Positions 1 through 10,487 of a DNA stretch of 64,000 nucleotides are shown here, one piece after another. The position numbers and the translations under genes are program-made. The notes beneath the pieces are model-generated. The model saw only the letters and a list, made by a program, of their open reading frames with translations. It had not been told where the DNA came from and did not search any database. The first letter of the stretch is position 1. Each line of letters begins with the position of its first letter. The DNA comes from Dasyornis broadbenti (Eukaryota; Chordata; Aves; Passeriformes; Dasyornithidae), in assembly GCA_013397935.1 (NCBI GenBank), contig VZRN01005387.1:194555-258554 (forward strand), given 5' to 3'.

Positions 1-166
1 ACTAGGCTTGGGCTATGGCTTTTCAGCCAGGTTTTGCGGCTGTGTTTTTTTTCTTTTTACGCGACCAATTTGCTCGTTAAGTGTTGATGAGAATGTCAAG
101 TGAGATGTTATCTTAATTTTTCTAAAATCAACATGTGAGGGTTTATTTCCCATCTCTTAAACACAG

Positions 167-266
167 AAGATCCTGCAGCCTGTTGAAAACAAAAATTTGG
201 TGCTGACATATCTATACAGTGTGCAGTTTTTCCTGCACTACCTTCTAGATGGTTACAAGGAGGTGG
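167..266 (+). other. Candidate coding exon, gene not recognised
   Basis: A pyrimidine-rich run ending in acacag precedes position 167, and a consensus donor gtaagt starts at 267; a weaker in-frame donor (gtgggt) starts at 263. The 100 bases between are open in one phase. The translation starts KILQPVENKN, holds the hydrophobic stretch LVLTYLYSVQFFLHYLL and ends DGYKEV. It joins in phase (phase 1) to the segment at 406-466 across a 139-base intron, and that product has no internal stop. I do not recognise the family. A 100-base segment open in one of three frames is not rare by chance, so this rests on the two good splice sites and the phase match with its neighbour. It may equally be a pseudo-exon. 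Confidence 0.2.
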
Positions 267-405
267 GTAAGTTATTGCAGAAATTTTGGAATACTGAATT
301 TAACTGTCTGGCCTGTAATTTTTACTTTCTCTCTTTCTTACCTTTTATTTTTTTTTTTTTTCCTAACACAGACACTTTGTTTTCCCATCTCCCATCTTCT
401 GACAG

Positions 406-466
406 CTTTGCGAGACAACTATAAAGAACCCAGAAATCACTTTGGCCATTGCTTTAAGTATCCCAG
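406..466 (+). other. Candidate coding exon following 167-266
   Basis: The acceptor is one of the best in the window: a long C/T run (ttttcccatctcccatcttc) ends in tgacag at 405. The donor is CCCAG followed by gtaaaa at 467. The 61 bases are open when entered in phase 1, as the 167-266 segment would require, giving LRDNYKEPRNHFGHCFKYP and leaving phase 2. The next compatible segment would be 1322-1404 (entered in phase 2). No family recognised. The acceptor strength is seen directly; the exon status is inference. Confidence 0.2.
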
Positions 467-904
467 GTAAAACTGGGAATAATCCAATAACCCGGAAACA
501 AGCTCTCAGCCAGCTTTCCACACCGTGCTTCAAATTTCATTTCAGGTAATTTTTCAGTAACTAATGCTCCAAAAAGCCACTTTTGTTCATATTGTGAAAG
601 CCTGCAATATTTCTCAGTGAATTCAGTGTCACAGCTACGTTTGTACGAGCATTAAAACGAGCCATTAGAAGGTAGCAATAAGAAGGAAGATATAAAGAGT
701 TTTCACTCAAGAACTTAAGACAAATTGAGATTAGTAAGTCAGCACCGCACTTCATATGGCTGAAGGGAATTATTTAAAATAGGCAAATTTATACTCTGCC
801 CCTGGCGTCTCTATTGATTATTGGTTTTATTTAGTATTTAAACAGCATCCTGCTCTTTATCAGGTTTATCTGGCCGTTAACGCTTTACCTCTTGACATCT
901 GCAG

Positions 905-948
905 GACACATTAATGGAAAATATCATTGATGCAACTGTTTCCTCAAG
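905..948 (+). other. Weak candidate exon
   Basis: The acceptor (tacctcttgacatctgcag) is good and the donor (CAAG, gtacaa) is poor. The 44 bases are open only in phase 0 and read DTLMENIIDATVSS, leaving phase 2. It can follow 167-266 only if that segment uses its weaker donor at 263, and it cannot follow 406-466, because that phase gives a stop. The two models therefore exclude each other, and at least one is wrong. Confidence 0.1.
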
Positions 949-1321
949 GTACAAAATCTAGACAAGGGAGAAGATGATTAGTCACAGTGACAGAGTGACC
1001 ATTTGGGAATCACTTTTTCTGTGCATATCATTAAGAAATCAATGAGATGAATACATGGGAGCCAGTAGTGTTTACTATAGAAGAACAAGGGGAAATAGAG
1101 AAGCCACACTTTGCATTGCTAAGATTTTGCTCTGTGATCAGGTCCCCTTGTGGGATGACACTTTGAGGGGCTGCAATAAAGGTCACCTTTGCTGTGCAGT
1201 GCTTGCTCTCTTCATAGCCCTTCATGGAGAATGACAGCCAGATGGCTTAGTTCTAAAATCACTAATCTATCCTCTCAAATTTTATTCAGAAAATGAAATT
1301 AGCCCATGAATTCTTTCCTAG

Positions 1322-1404
1322 CCTGACTTTTGCATCTCAAAACCATGTTTATCGTTGCCGTGTTTGGCACCGGAATACAGACACTGAGATTTGCACTGTC
1401 ACAG
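1322..1404 (+). other. Weak candidate exon
   Basis: The acceptor is ttctttcctag and the donor is strong (TCACAG, gtaagg at 1405). It is open when entered in phase 2, starting LTFASQNHVYRCR and ending DTEICTVT, and it leaves phase 1. An earlier acceptor at 1289 would extend the same frame upstream. It fits after either 406-466 or 905-948. No family recognised, and no compatible next exon with good sites was found before 3428, which weakens the model. Confidence 0.12.
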
Positions 1405-3427
1405 GTAAGGAAGCTGCGTTGAATGGTGCTGTGAGAAAAATCTGATGCACGTGGTAAGAGCAGAACACGGTAAAAGAGAATTGGCAAAGCTGGGGTTTAA
1501 ATCTGCCTTAAACGGTGAAGGTTGTTTCTGACCAAGAGCAATCAAGCGTTTTCACAACTTGGGTCTGCAAATTTTTTTCTAGATTTTCATGCTGACAAGA
1601 TATTTTTTTGCTGTGGGAGAACAAGGGGGATACACACCACGATACGATGTGCTGAGGTCTCTGGATATTCTCATTAGCACACTGTGACTTCCAAGCCATA
1701 TCCATGACTACTACAAACTCAGAGCTGTGGCGAGGCAACAGGAAGATGCCTACTGAGATTTGCAGCTCCCAACAGTGAATCCCCTCCTGAAATAGGTGTC
1801 TCTCAGGCATGGAGCTGTGGGCGCTGGCTTTTTTCTTTAAAAAAAACGCTAACTTTGTGGTTCTGGGTCAGCAATAGGACAGCAGTGCTGTACAGCTAAG
1901 AAAGGATTTATGGTCCGGGTATGTGGAAATAAATATCTGCAAGTTCCTTAGGAAATAAAATTATATTTGTGAAGCCATCGGTGATAAGCAGAAACCGATA
2001 AGGAACGAGAGCTTTACAAACTTACAGAGCCAGCAAACCTCCCTGAAATCACAAAAAAAGCCTTGTAAAAGTGTCACAGGTTCAGACCAAATTCTCATAC
2101 CATCATAAATGAAATGTAAAACTTTAAGAGTCTAGATTTCTTTTTAGTCTCTAATGAGAGCTCATCTCATTAAAAATTTACACCTTTTTATTATACCTAA
2201 TTTACTTATAAATCTTATTGCCACCCATTATCAACTCTCACAGACATCTCAATCAACCTTATGATTAAATCTGTTTTATTCAAGCTATTCTTTTTCCACT
2301 GATTTTAATTCTATCCTAATGACTTTCCTTTTTTTCTTTGAAAATTCATTCAACTTTGGAGACTTTCTCATTGTTCCATGTGTCACCATTTTCATACCTT
2401 GAAACTTGGCTATTTTTATAACTTCCAGCTGAGTCTTTTTATTACAGATATGCTGTGTTTTTTGAGGGGAAAAAAAAATCTCCTAACTGTACAAACACTT
2501 TAGCATTCAGGAATGTGTTTTTGTAAAAGGCTTTTTTCCTACCTCCTTGAGAGTTTAAACACTTAATAATTAGAGTTATGTTTTACACCTCACTTCTGTG
2601 TTTTTGCTAAGTGTATGGGGGGCTTAGTTGTGAGTGGCAGCCCTCTCCTGTGACACGATAATCCTGACCAGGTGAAATGACCAGAGGCAAGCAGAAGAAT
2701 CAATCCATTTCCTCGTGTTCTGGTGTGTCAGACGGTGATTATAAGTGCATGCTAGAATGTCTCCTTTGGAATCTGAACATGAAGTTATTTTTCCTGATCA
2801 TATCCTGCTCTCTGACACGTCATATCCACTAAGAACTCATACTAAACTATATAAGAAATAAGAAGACAGAGGTTTTTAATAAATGTTAAGATGTCTTGGA
2901 AATAGAATTCATTCTTAGTCTGCAGGGGTCCATAGGGCATCCTGTGTGTCTGGAATTCCTAGGCTAAGTTCCTTCTCATTGCCGGGCAAATGGATTGGTA
3001 GGTGCTTCCTCTGCCCTGTTGTCATATTCCTACTCTGTCATGTCCTTGAAAGTGTGAATTTCATCCCAATTACAATGAGTCAGGCGTTCTTTCTTCCAAA
3101 AGAAACGATTGCGCTGATTATTTCTCTTTATTGCAGTGATATGAAGCAAGATGTCTGAATTAGTACACCGAGTGTATCCCCAGGAATGTGGAGCCCTCCT
3201 GCAGCTGGCAAGCCCAAATCTCAGGGAAGGCAAATGTCTTGAGTGTTTTCATAGATGTGCGTTCTCAGAACCGAACGTCAGCTGGTCCGCTGAGAGCTAC
3301 AACAGAAACAGAGCATCGTGAGGATGGTGTTTCTGAAGGGGTTAAGGAAACAAGAGCAAAATGTGTTGCTCTTAAATTACTTCAACACGTGCATGCTTAA
3401 CATTTTTTTTGTCTAAATTTCCCATAG

Positions 3428-3454
3428 GTTGATTTAATCTTAGGAGCGCTTGAG
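3428..3454 (+). other. Candidate 27-base microexon
   Basis: A T-rich tract (ttttttttgtctaaatttcccatag) leads to position 3428, and a consensus donor GAG-gtaagt begins at 3455. The 27 bases encode VDLILGALE in phase 0; the other two phases hit stops at once. In-frame microexons of this length are known in vertebrate genes, especially neuronal ones. It joins without a phase break to 3874-3922. The strong sites on such a short segment are notable, but there is no independent support for expression. Confidence 0.22.
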
Positions 3455-3873
3455 GTAAGTGTTTTTAAGAATAAGTAGGCATGTAACACATTGGTTTAAG
3501 CATTCTCCAGGACACCTGAAATTGGAAACACACCCTTACTCCTGTCAGTCATGACAAATGGTAGAGCTGTTTGATTAATTTCATCCTGGTTTTGTTTGTA
3601 GCGACAGAGATCTATTTTAAGGGGAGATGCTATATTATACTGTCATTCACTCACTGCTCACATGGCGTGATATTGTTGTTTATGCTCTGTTGTTGTTAGT
3701 CTGCCAGCTTGGATGAGATAATAATCATAACACAAGATTTCTGCAAAAAGCCTACAAACCTTGAAGTCCCCATTGTATGTTATTTGGAGAAGCAGTTTTG
3801 ATATTTGTGTCTCAGCTTGCATGAGCAATATCACATTACTCGAAATTGTGTTTTCCCACAATGACTCCCACAG

Positions 3874-3922
3874 GTAAAGGACTCGCTGCAGCCTCAAGAT
3901 TATTTTGTTCAACTTGGCACAG
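3874..3922 (+). other. Candidate coding exon following the microexon
   Basis: The acceptor is good (tgttttcccacaatgactcccacag) and the donor is near-perfect (GCACAG, gtaggt at 3923). The 49 bases are open in phase 0, giving VKDSLQPQDYFVQLGT, and leave phase 1. This phase fits both the 27-base segment upstream and the stop-containing segment starting at 4043. I do not recognise the protein. Confidence 0.22.
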
Positions 3923-4042
3923 GTAGGTTTTGCTGCAGGAGCTTGTCAGACGTGAAGTAATGCAAAAATCCTGGTCGTGAATCCAAAATTTTCCTCAATT
4001 CTGGCTCTCTAGATCCTGATACGCTGCTTCTGATCTTTTCAG

Positions 4043-4340
4043 ACAGAGGATGGCTGAGACCTGAGCATATGGATCCCCTGCTTGAATAAAAGCAAGATAC
4101 CTTTGCTACTTCTGTGACATGGAAGGATATGTATCTATTACCACTTTTACTAAGAAGTGAAGTAAAATTCAAATGCTTTGAATTTAACAAACATCCCTGC
4201 TTGAAATACTTACCATTTGCTGAGCTGTGGGTCATTGCTGTCTAGACTGCTTCAGGTTGCTGCTGCTATTTAATTTATAGACCTTTTTAAAAGTTGCCTC
4301 TCTCCTTTTTACTAATAAAGGAATTTTGTTATGGGAAGTG
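4043..4340 (+). other. Candidate terminal exon with stop codon and 3' UTR
   Basis: The acceptor ctgcttctgatcttttcag ends at 4042. Entered in phase 1, as 3874-3922 requires, the frame reads RGWLRPEHMDPLLE after a completed Asp codon and stops at TAA 4087-4089. No GT donor lies between the acceptor and the stop, so if used this would be a last exon. An AATAAA overlaps the stop at 4086-4091. A better-placed one at 4314-4319 is followed by T/G-rich sequence, as expected for a polyadenylation site. The end near 4340 is an estimate. A noncoding origin is equally possible. Confidence 0.2.
4314..4319 (+). promoter_or_regulatory. Possible polyadenylation signal AATAAA
   Basis: A canonical AATAAA hexamer is followed within about 30 bases by a T/G-rich stretch (ttttgttatgggaagtgg). 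AATAAA is frequent by chance in AT-rich DNA. Its interest comes from lying about 225 bases after the candidate stop codon at 4087. Confidence 0.2.
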
Positions 4341-4440
4341 GAGATGTTAGTTTTGCCCCCTCTGCTTTTAGACAAATCGTTTCTACTTAATCGTTCCCGT
4401 TTCTTTTTTGACCGAGTCTTTCATTCGAATGAGGCTCTGG

Positions 4441-4458
4441 AAAAAAAAAAAAAAAAAA
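4441..4458 (+). repeat. Poly(A) tract, A18
   Basis: Eighteen consecutive A. No retrogene body or target-site duplication was seen beside it. It lies about 50 bases before the ATGGA array. Confidence 0.95.
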
Positions 4459-4506
4459 CGCTGACAGATTTCTTGAGGAGTGTTTTCTGCTAATGTAAAT
4501 AAAAAT

Positions 4507-4587
4507 TGGAATGGAATGGAATGGAATGGAATGGAATGGAATGGAATGGAATGGAATGGAGTAGAATGGAATGGAATGGAATGGAAT
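4507..4587 (+). repeat. ATGGA / TCCAT pentamer microsatellite
   Basis: About sixteen copies of a 5-base unit. Ten perfect ATGGA units fill 4511-4560, one degenerate unit (gtaga) follows at 4561-4565, then four more perfect units. Since the unit is 5 bases long and holds no stop in any frame, it opens long repetitive frames on both strands (a five-residue NGMEW-like period on plus, HSIPF-like on minus). These should not be taken for genes. The unit is the same as the GGAAT core of human satellites II/III, but this array is short and isolated. Confidence 0.98.
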
Positions 4588-5115
4588 AATGGAACTCCCA
4601 CCATTTTGGTTTCTAAGGGAGTAGTCTCTTTTGCAGTGCATCTTGAGGTTATGCGAGAGAAAAGCTGAGCAGGAAAACTCCAAAATCCTGCCCGTTCAGG
4701 AGCATTATGGGCTTAGAGCTGTCATAGCTTCCTGTAGTCAGGACTGTCGGTGGTCTCTGCCTGAGAGCTCTGGTTGCCAACCCAGCGAAAGAAGCCCCTC
4801 AGCCTCTGTTTTGGGATACATTGAGTGACTGGAGACAGCACAAGTTCAAAAGATACTCAAGCTCAGCGCAAGAAACTGAAGCATTTTAGAAATGCTTTTG
4901 AGTTTTCTGACGAAACATACAATGCTATATTTGCAAACCATACTCTACTGAGATTGCATATTAAAATATGTTTAAAATACTGCTCAAATAGACAGATAGA
5001 GATTTTTGGCTCAAAATGAATAGTCATAATTTAAGCATCCTATCCTGAAGCAATTATGTGATCTTTAATTTCCTAATGGCACATTGTATATACAGGATGT
5101 CTAGCAGTTGCATTT

Positions 5116-5133
5116 AAAAAAAAAAAAAAAAAA
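5116..5133 (+). repeat. Poly(A) tract, A18
   Basis: Eighteen consecutive A followed by gaaaac. No retrotransposon body recognised upstream. Confidence 0.95.
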
Positions 5134-8100
5134 GAAAACTTACTTTTGTTCAGAATACATTGATGACAGTGATGTTAAATAAGTAAGTTCTAATCATATA
5201 ATTGGCATTTATTCAGAAACATAATTTTCTTGAGAGGGCTTGATTGCATTCATTATCACCAGTTAGAGACTTCTTAATGTTTTTATCAGCCTGATTCAAA
5301 ATCCTAAATTGGAGTACAGATGTTAGAGTTTTCTCCTAAATCAGCCTGCAGGAGATTTTTGGTTTTGTTTTTCGCGGACCTTTTAATTGCATTTTAAACA
5401 TTTCTGAACTTAAAGTCTGTCTTGAACTAAAATAAACCAATCTGAAGCTGGTTTGTTTAAATCACTGTCATTCTCAAATCATTTCGTCTTGGTTTGACTA
5501 TGAGTTGCTTCACTGCCATGCATGCCCTGGGATAGTGCCTGTCTCTGGATTTAGCACTTCAGGAATTGGCTGATGGCTTCTCAGGCCTTTGTGACACCCT
5601 CACTGGAAGAGCTGTAATTTAAAGGCCAGGAGGTTACAGGAAAGTGGCAGTAAATACCTCTCAGTGGCCATGCCAAGGGCAGTGAAAATTAACCCTTTGC
5701 TATGAGCTGGGAAAAGCTGCCCGATACATTTGCTGTTAGTTCTTCCAGCCAGAGCATCGCTGTAATGGCAGCTAAATTTCTGTTTACCCTTTGAACTTTG
5801 AAATAAATAATCGTTTCCACTTTGAGGCATCCTTGACAAACGCCAGCTACTTTATAACGCTACAGAATGACATTTATCAAGCAATTAGAATTATAATTAG
5901 CTGTTCTTCTTTTGACTAGAAAAGGAAAATAATGGTGTAGCTTCTCTCTGGTCGTGGTAAGGATTTGAAACCTTCTGGAATTATTTTGGAGAAAGCAATA
6001 ATACACTCATAAAAAACCTACCTGGTGACCCCAGATAAACCATGAGTTGATCTTGGTGAACACAATCCTCTCAGCAGAACATTATGGGAATCCTCTATTC
6101 CTTACTGAGTATGAATTGCTAGTATAGCTAAACAATATCAAAATACAAACAAGGGACCTTTAACACTCAGTTCTTGACTAGAAGCTATCCCCAGCATTAT
6201 TGATCTCATTCCTCTGCTGACTATTCTCTTCCCTGCTTATAACAGAAAAACCTACAAGTGATTAAATTTATTCTGATGCATATATTTGTCCCCAGCTGAA
6301 CTCAGGTAGAATTAAGCAGAAAAGGTGGTTAATTTTCTTGTGTTCATTTTGAAGAGGGTGCTATTGCTGCATCCCATTCCATGTTTGCATGAGTCCCTCT
6401 GTGGCAGGGATTCCCTCGGTTGCTAACTTCTGTTAGTGACTTCCTGTTACTCTGAGCTCAGTGTGCTGGTGGTATTGCATACTGAGAATATTTTCACCGA
6501 GCTTCTGTGGAAATGGAAAACAGAGATCACAAATGACGTAATTTAAGAAGAACACTCCCTAAGCACACTACATACAGGGTGGCAGTTTTGTGTCTTCTTC
6601 AGGTGTCAGAGCTGGAGCCATTAATTGAGCTATTTCAGTATCCCGAGCTGTTTTTATTTGTGTTGACATCTATTTCTGAGACAGCAGTATTCTTTTTCTA
6701 AGGAACCTGTTAGGTAACTCAGTTGCATTAACCGTATTAAAGTATTTTGACAATATATTCCTTGAGTCCTAGGTTCCTTGTGTAGGGAGTCTTAAAGTCC
6801 TTGTGTGGGAGGGACTGGGATTGCATCTGCCCAGAGCGGTGGTGGTGTTACGGTGGTGGAGAGACACAGCAGGACTGGGAATGGGAGGGGAACAAGAGAG
6901 GAAGACTGGGAGTCAGCACTTGAGGGGAAACTGGGACTGCACGTGTCTGACTGCTGATGGTTTAACACTGTAACCTTCCTAATCGTCTTTTAATTACAAA
7001 TCAATGTAATGTGGGCCAATACATGTATGGAGGTTATTTCTGGAAGTAATATTGCAAAAAAAAATTGAACTGGTAAACACTAATGTTGTTCTCTTGAAAG
7101 ATAATTAATGTATCTCGTGATTCTCTTAGAGAATCTCTGCCTGGAGATAAACCCCAAGGGTTTAACATATTAATTAATTTTGAGTATTTGACTCCATCTG
7201 TTTAATTAGAGTGTAACCTGGTACCTGTCTCCTATTCGTGCCTGAGCTTGGGTATTATTCTTGATTAAGGTCTGTCATTTAGAAATCATTCCTGTGTGTA
7301 AAGTTGCTGTGTCAGGGCTGTGGATGTTTTGAGACTTGTATCCAGAGATATCTCAGTATACCCTACCTAATTTCCCCTTCGTTTTGGGAGTGTTTCTGAG
7401 GAAAGCAGCAAAGTTTTGACTGCTGACATCTGAGGAGCTGCAGTATCAACACGAGGTCATTTTCCAGGCGTGCCTGTGGAGATGATGTGGTGAAGTCACT
7501 GGGTGAAATCAGGGCTCTGTTGGGGTCTATAGGAATTTTAGCAGGAATTGGATTTTGCTTGGTAGGTGAACTGTCAGGGCCAGGACCTGTGAGCTTTTCT
7601 GCAGAGGACACGAATAAGCAAGCGGGTTTTGCCTTTTGGGAGGAGCTGGGAAAGTGACAATAGGCAGAGCCTGAGTCCAGTCATCTGTTACCATTTGCCG
7701 TAAGCCTGCTCATTGTCATTTGAAATACATTTTCAATTCATGGATTGTGATATTTTATGAAATGCTTTGAGTATAGAGGTTTTGGAGCTGGGTTCTTGTG
7801 TGATAAACTTGCCTTTGCTAGAGCTTCCCGTATGAAACTTGATAATATTTGTGCTTCAAATTCAGTTCTGTACAGTAAATGTAAAAGAGTGGTAATCTGC
7901 CAGAGGTGTTACAGCCTTAAACCAATTGAGTTAAAGTGCAGGGCGTGAAAGAAACCAGGAGATAACACACAGGAGTTATTCTCAGACTCCTTTCAAGTAA
8001 AGAACTTAACCGTGGATTTAAATGCAACTAACCTGCATCTGTTTGTGAACTTAAATAATGGAAAATTAGAGCATCCAAAAAGTTAGGGAGTTTTTAAATT

Positions 8101-9545
8101 CCTTTGGTGCTTCTATTGCCTTAGGATGTGTACATTGGGAGATTCAAGTGAGATTATTTTAGATTAAACACCCAAATAACCAAATTCAGTAACCTGGCAG
8201 ACATGAGTACCCAATGTACACCATTTTTACTCTGCCGTTGACATAGATTGAGAAAGTCCCCAGGAAAGTATTTGAGAAGAAATAGCATAAGTCTGATAGA
8301 AACTTGGAACAATTCTGTCCAAAATACATGCCACCATCTCATAGCGCCTGGGAAGGAAATTCCCAATTTGGGCAGGTTGGAAGCAAAAATATTGCTGGTC
8401 TCACCTACACCTGTAAGTAATTTGGAGCAGTACCTGTGTGGTGAAGCCGGTGGCCACACTGTACCAGTTTCCACCCGGTGCTGTCTGTTCAGAGAGAATT
8501 GCTCCCTGCAACCACATCTGGTTAAGCTTCAAGTGGAAGGAGAATACATTTCATTTCTGGTTCCTCTAAGCTCACTCTGTGATGCAAAAGCAACCGTACG
8601 ATGTGAGGATCACTATGCAGTCCTTTTCAAAAGTGCAGTCTTGGCCTGGACTAAAATACTTCTATAATCTTCTCCTCTTTTAAGTAGAGTCTGTCTGTGT
8701 AAGGATTATTCACCTTATTGTTGTTGCCAGTTAAAGTGCTTTTTCCTCTCCCTGTTTTTCAAAGGAGAGGGAAATGTGAGACTATAAAATACTAAAGTAG
8801 CAGCTGATATTTTTCTGCTCAGAAACAGTGTTTCTATTTTCTGTATATTGTGTTCCTTTTGGGGTTTGGTGCCTTTTAAAAAGAAATTTTTAATGTGTTG
8901 TTTGGTTGGGGTTTTTTTTAATTCCTCAAATTGTTTTGGAAGCATCTTGAAATCTAAAATATTTAGTTCAATTCCTCACCCCTCTTTTTATAGGAGAGGG
9001 TCTTAGATATTTGTTTCAGGCAAATGACCGGTCACTGAACTGAACCTACTGATATAATACAAAATATCAGAAGCAATAATTTTTTCATCCTTTTTTTCTT
9101 CCTTTTTTTCTGTTCTCTTGTTTCAAATTCTCACGATTAGAGATTTTCAAGACTTTGAACATTGATTCACATCTGATTGCTAGAGCTTATTTTATAAAAA
9201 AAATCAAAGACAAAAGCCTACAGTGGTTTCCAGTGGAATCCTAACGCTTATTGAAAAGTCTGACTTTACAATCCATAGCTGCGTGGTGGGGGTTGTAGTT
9301 TGGATTTTATGTTATTCAGGAACAGTCTGCTTCAGATTTTTAAAAGAAACAAATTATATGCCTTGCTAGTAAAATATGGTGTAAGAGATCAGCCAGTTAA
9401 AAGGAATACAAATATCCAAAAGAAGCGTAAGAATTCACCCTTTTAGTTTTGAAATTATGATTGTGTCCTCACTGGGGGCTTATTCATTAAAATAGTAATA
9501 GCCATCATTTACTCTCTTTCCACACTGAAAGCAAAGTGACCACGC

Positions 9546-9560
9546 AAAAAAAAAAAAAAA
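9546..9560 (+). repeat. Poly(A) tract, A15
   Basis: Fifteen consecutive A. No associated element recognised. Confidence 0.95.
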
Positions 9561-10441
9561 GGAACTGCCAAAGTGATAATCCGGCTGTTTCTTGCTGCTT
9601 TTACCTTGAGCGTTATGAAATTCATAGCTGCATTAAGCAGTGGGAAAATATTTACAACGACAGCATTGCAGCTGGGGGATAGAGGGAAGCATGGGTAAAA
9701 CCATGTGTGAATTACTTTGTAAGGCCAGTTTTTAGTTCAAAACCAAGGCTGCAATGGGCAGGTTTAGAACTGGAATGAAGGGGTTTGAACAGGTGAGGCA
9801 GAGGATTGATAGGAGAAAGGAGTGGATTTAATGGGGACGAACAACACTGCTACATGGAGTGACACTCAGATTTCCCCCCAAAATAGCTAATTTTGACTTC
9901 AACTTGGTTTAGAAATTTGAGGAACTGTTGACTTTTCAGGAAGTTGAAGCTCTTCCTTGGATAGTAAGGAGGTCAGGTAGCAACGTGGAACCTGAAGTTT
10001 AAGGAAGTCAAAGGGAAAGAACTGAACTTGCTGGTTATGGAGCATGACCGTGGCCAGGCTGGGGCAGGGCTGTAGCTCAGGGTCAGCTGTGTGGGGGTAC
10101 AGGTAAGAGGAAAGTGGAGCAGACCGTTGGCCCACAGAAAACCTCACAGTCCCAAGAAGTGTTCGTTTTCACAGACAAGAAATGTAACCTATTAATATAA
10201 AAATTAAATACTGGGAAGGACCCTCCACAGAATCTGTATTTCAGAAAATTAGTGTCTTTTAGACAGGATTTTATTTGTGTTGTTTAAATCTGTCACCCAG
10301 GGATGCCAGTAGGAACACCTCTGATTCTTGAGGTAACATTTCCACTCATAAACAGCAGTGGCTGGGCAATGTGCAGAGTACCCTGTGATTTCTGGGCTTT
10401 TTCAAAGCCAGCTTCATGGTTAATCTGTATATGCTGTGTGC

Positions 10442-10448
<7 letters not shown>

Positions 10449-10480
<32 letters not shown>

Positions 10481-10487
10481 AAAAAAA
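10449..10487 (+). repeat. Long poly(A) tract, A30 G A8
   Basis: The longest homopolymer of the window: 30 A, one G, then 8 A. It follows a short TG-rich stretch (gctgtgtgctgtgtgt). A retroposed tail is possible, but no source sequence or target duplication was seen. Confidence 0.95.

Larger units (their letters stand above)
467..3427. other. Mostly noncoding, with two weak exon candidates
   Basis: Nothing in this stretch can be named. It holds two weak plus-strand candidates listed separately (905-948 and 1322-1404). A segment at 2926-2997, between a ctgcag acceptor and a gtaggt donor, is open in phase 1 but is not supported further. A good acceptor ends at 3136 (ctctttattgcag), but the frame behind it closes within seven codons. 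Bases 2160-2480 are very AT-rich. No repeats beyond short homopolymers. Confidence 0.55.
4588..10448. other. Noncoding stretch, no gene seen
   Basis: AT-rich single-copy-looking sequence with no recognisable gene. It holds A18 at 5116-5133 and A15 at 9546-9560. A strong acceptor/donor pair bounds 5920-5956. A strong acceptor at 6602 is followed by an open stretch without a good donor (see findings). A 139-codon open frame at 8248-8667 overlaps an opposite-strand frame and resembles no family. A mild purine-rich, GC-richer patch lies at 6780-6960. Confidence 0.6.

Noticed and set aside
4383..4683. Repetitive frames on both strands over the ATGGA array
   Set aside because: A stop-free 5-base unit opens all frames on both strands. 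The repeated peptide is a by-product of the microsatellite.
8154..8667. Overlapping 106- and 139-codon frames on opposite strands
   Set aside because: Neither shows a domain, and mutual overlap on opposite strands argues for chance.
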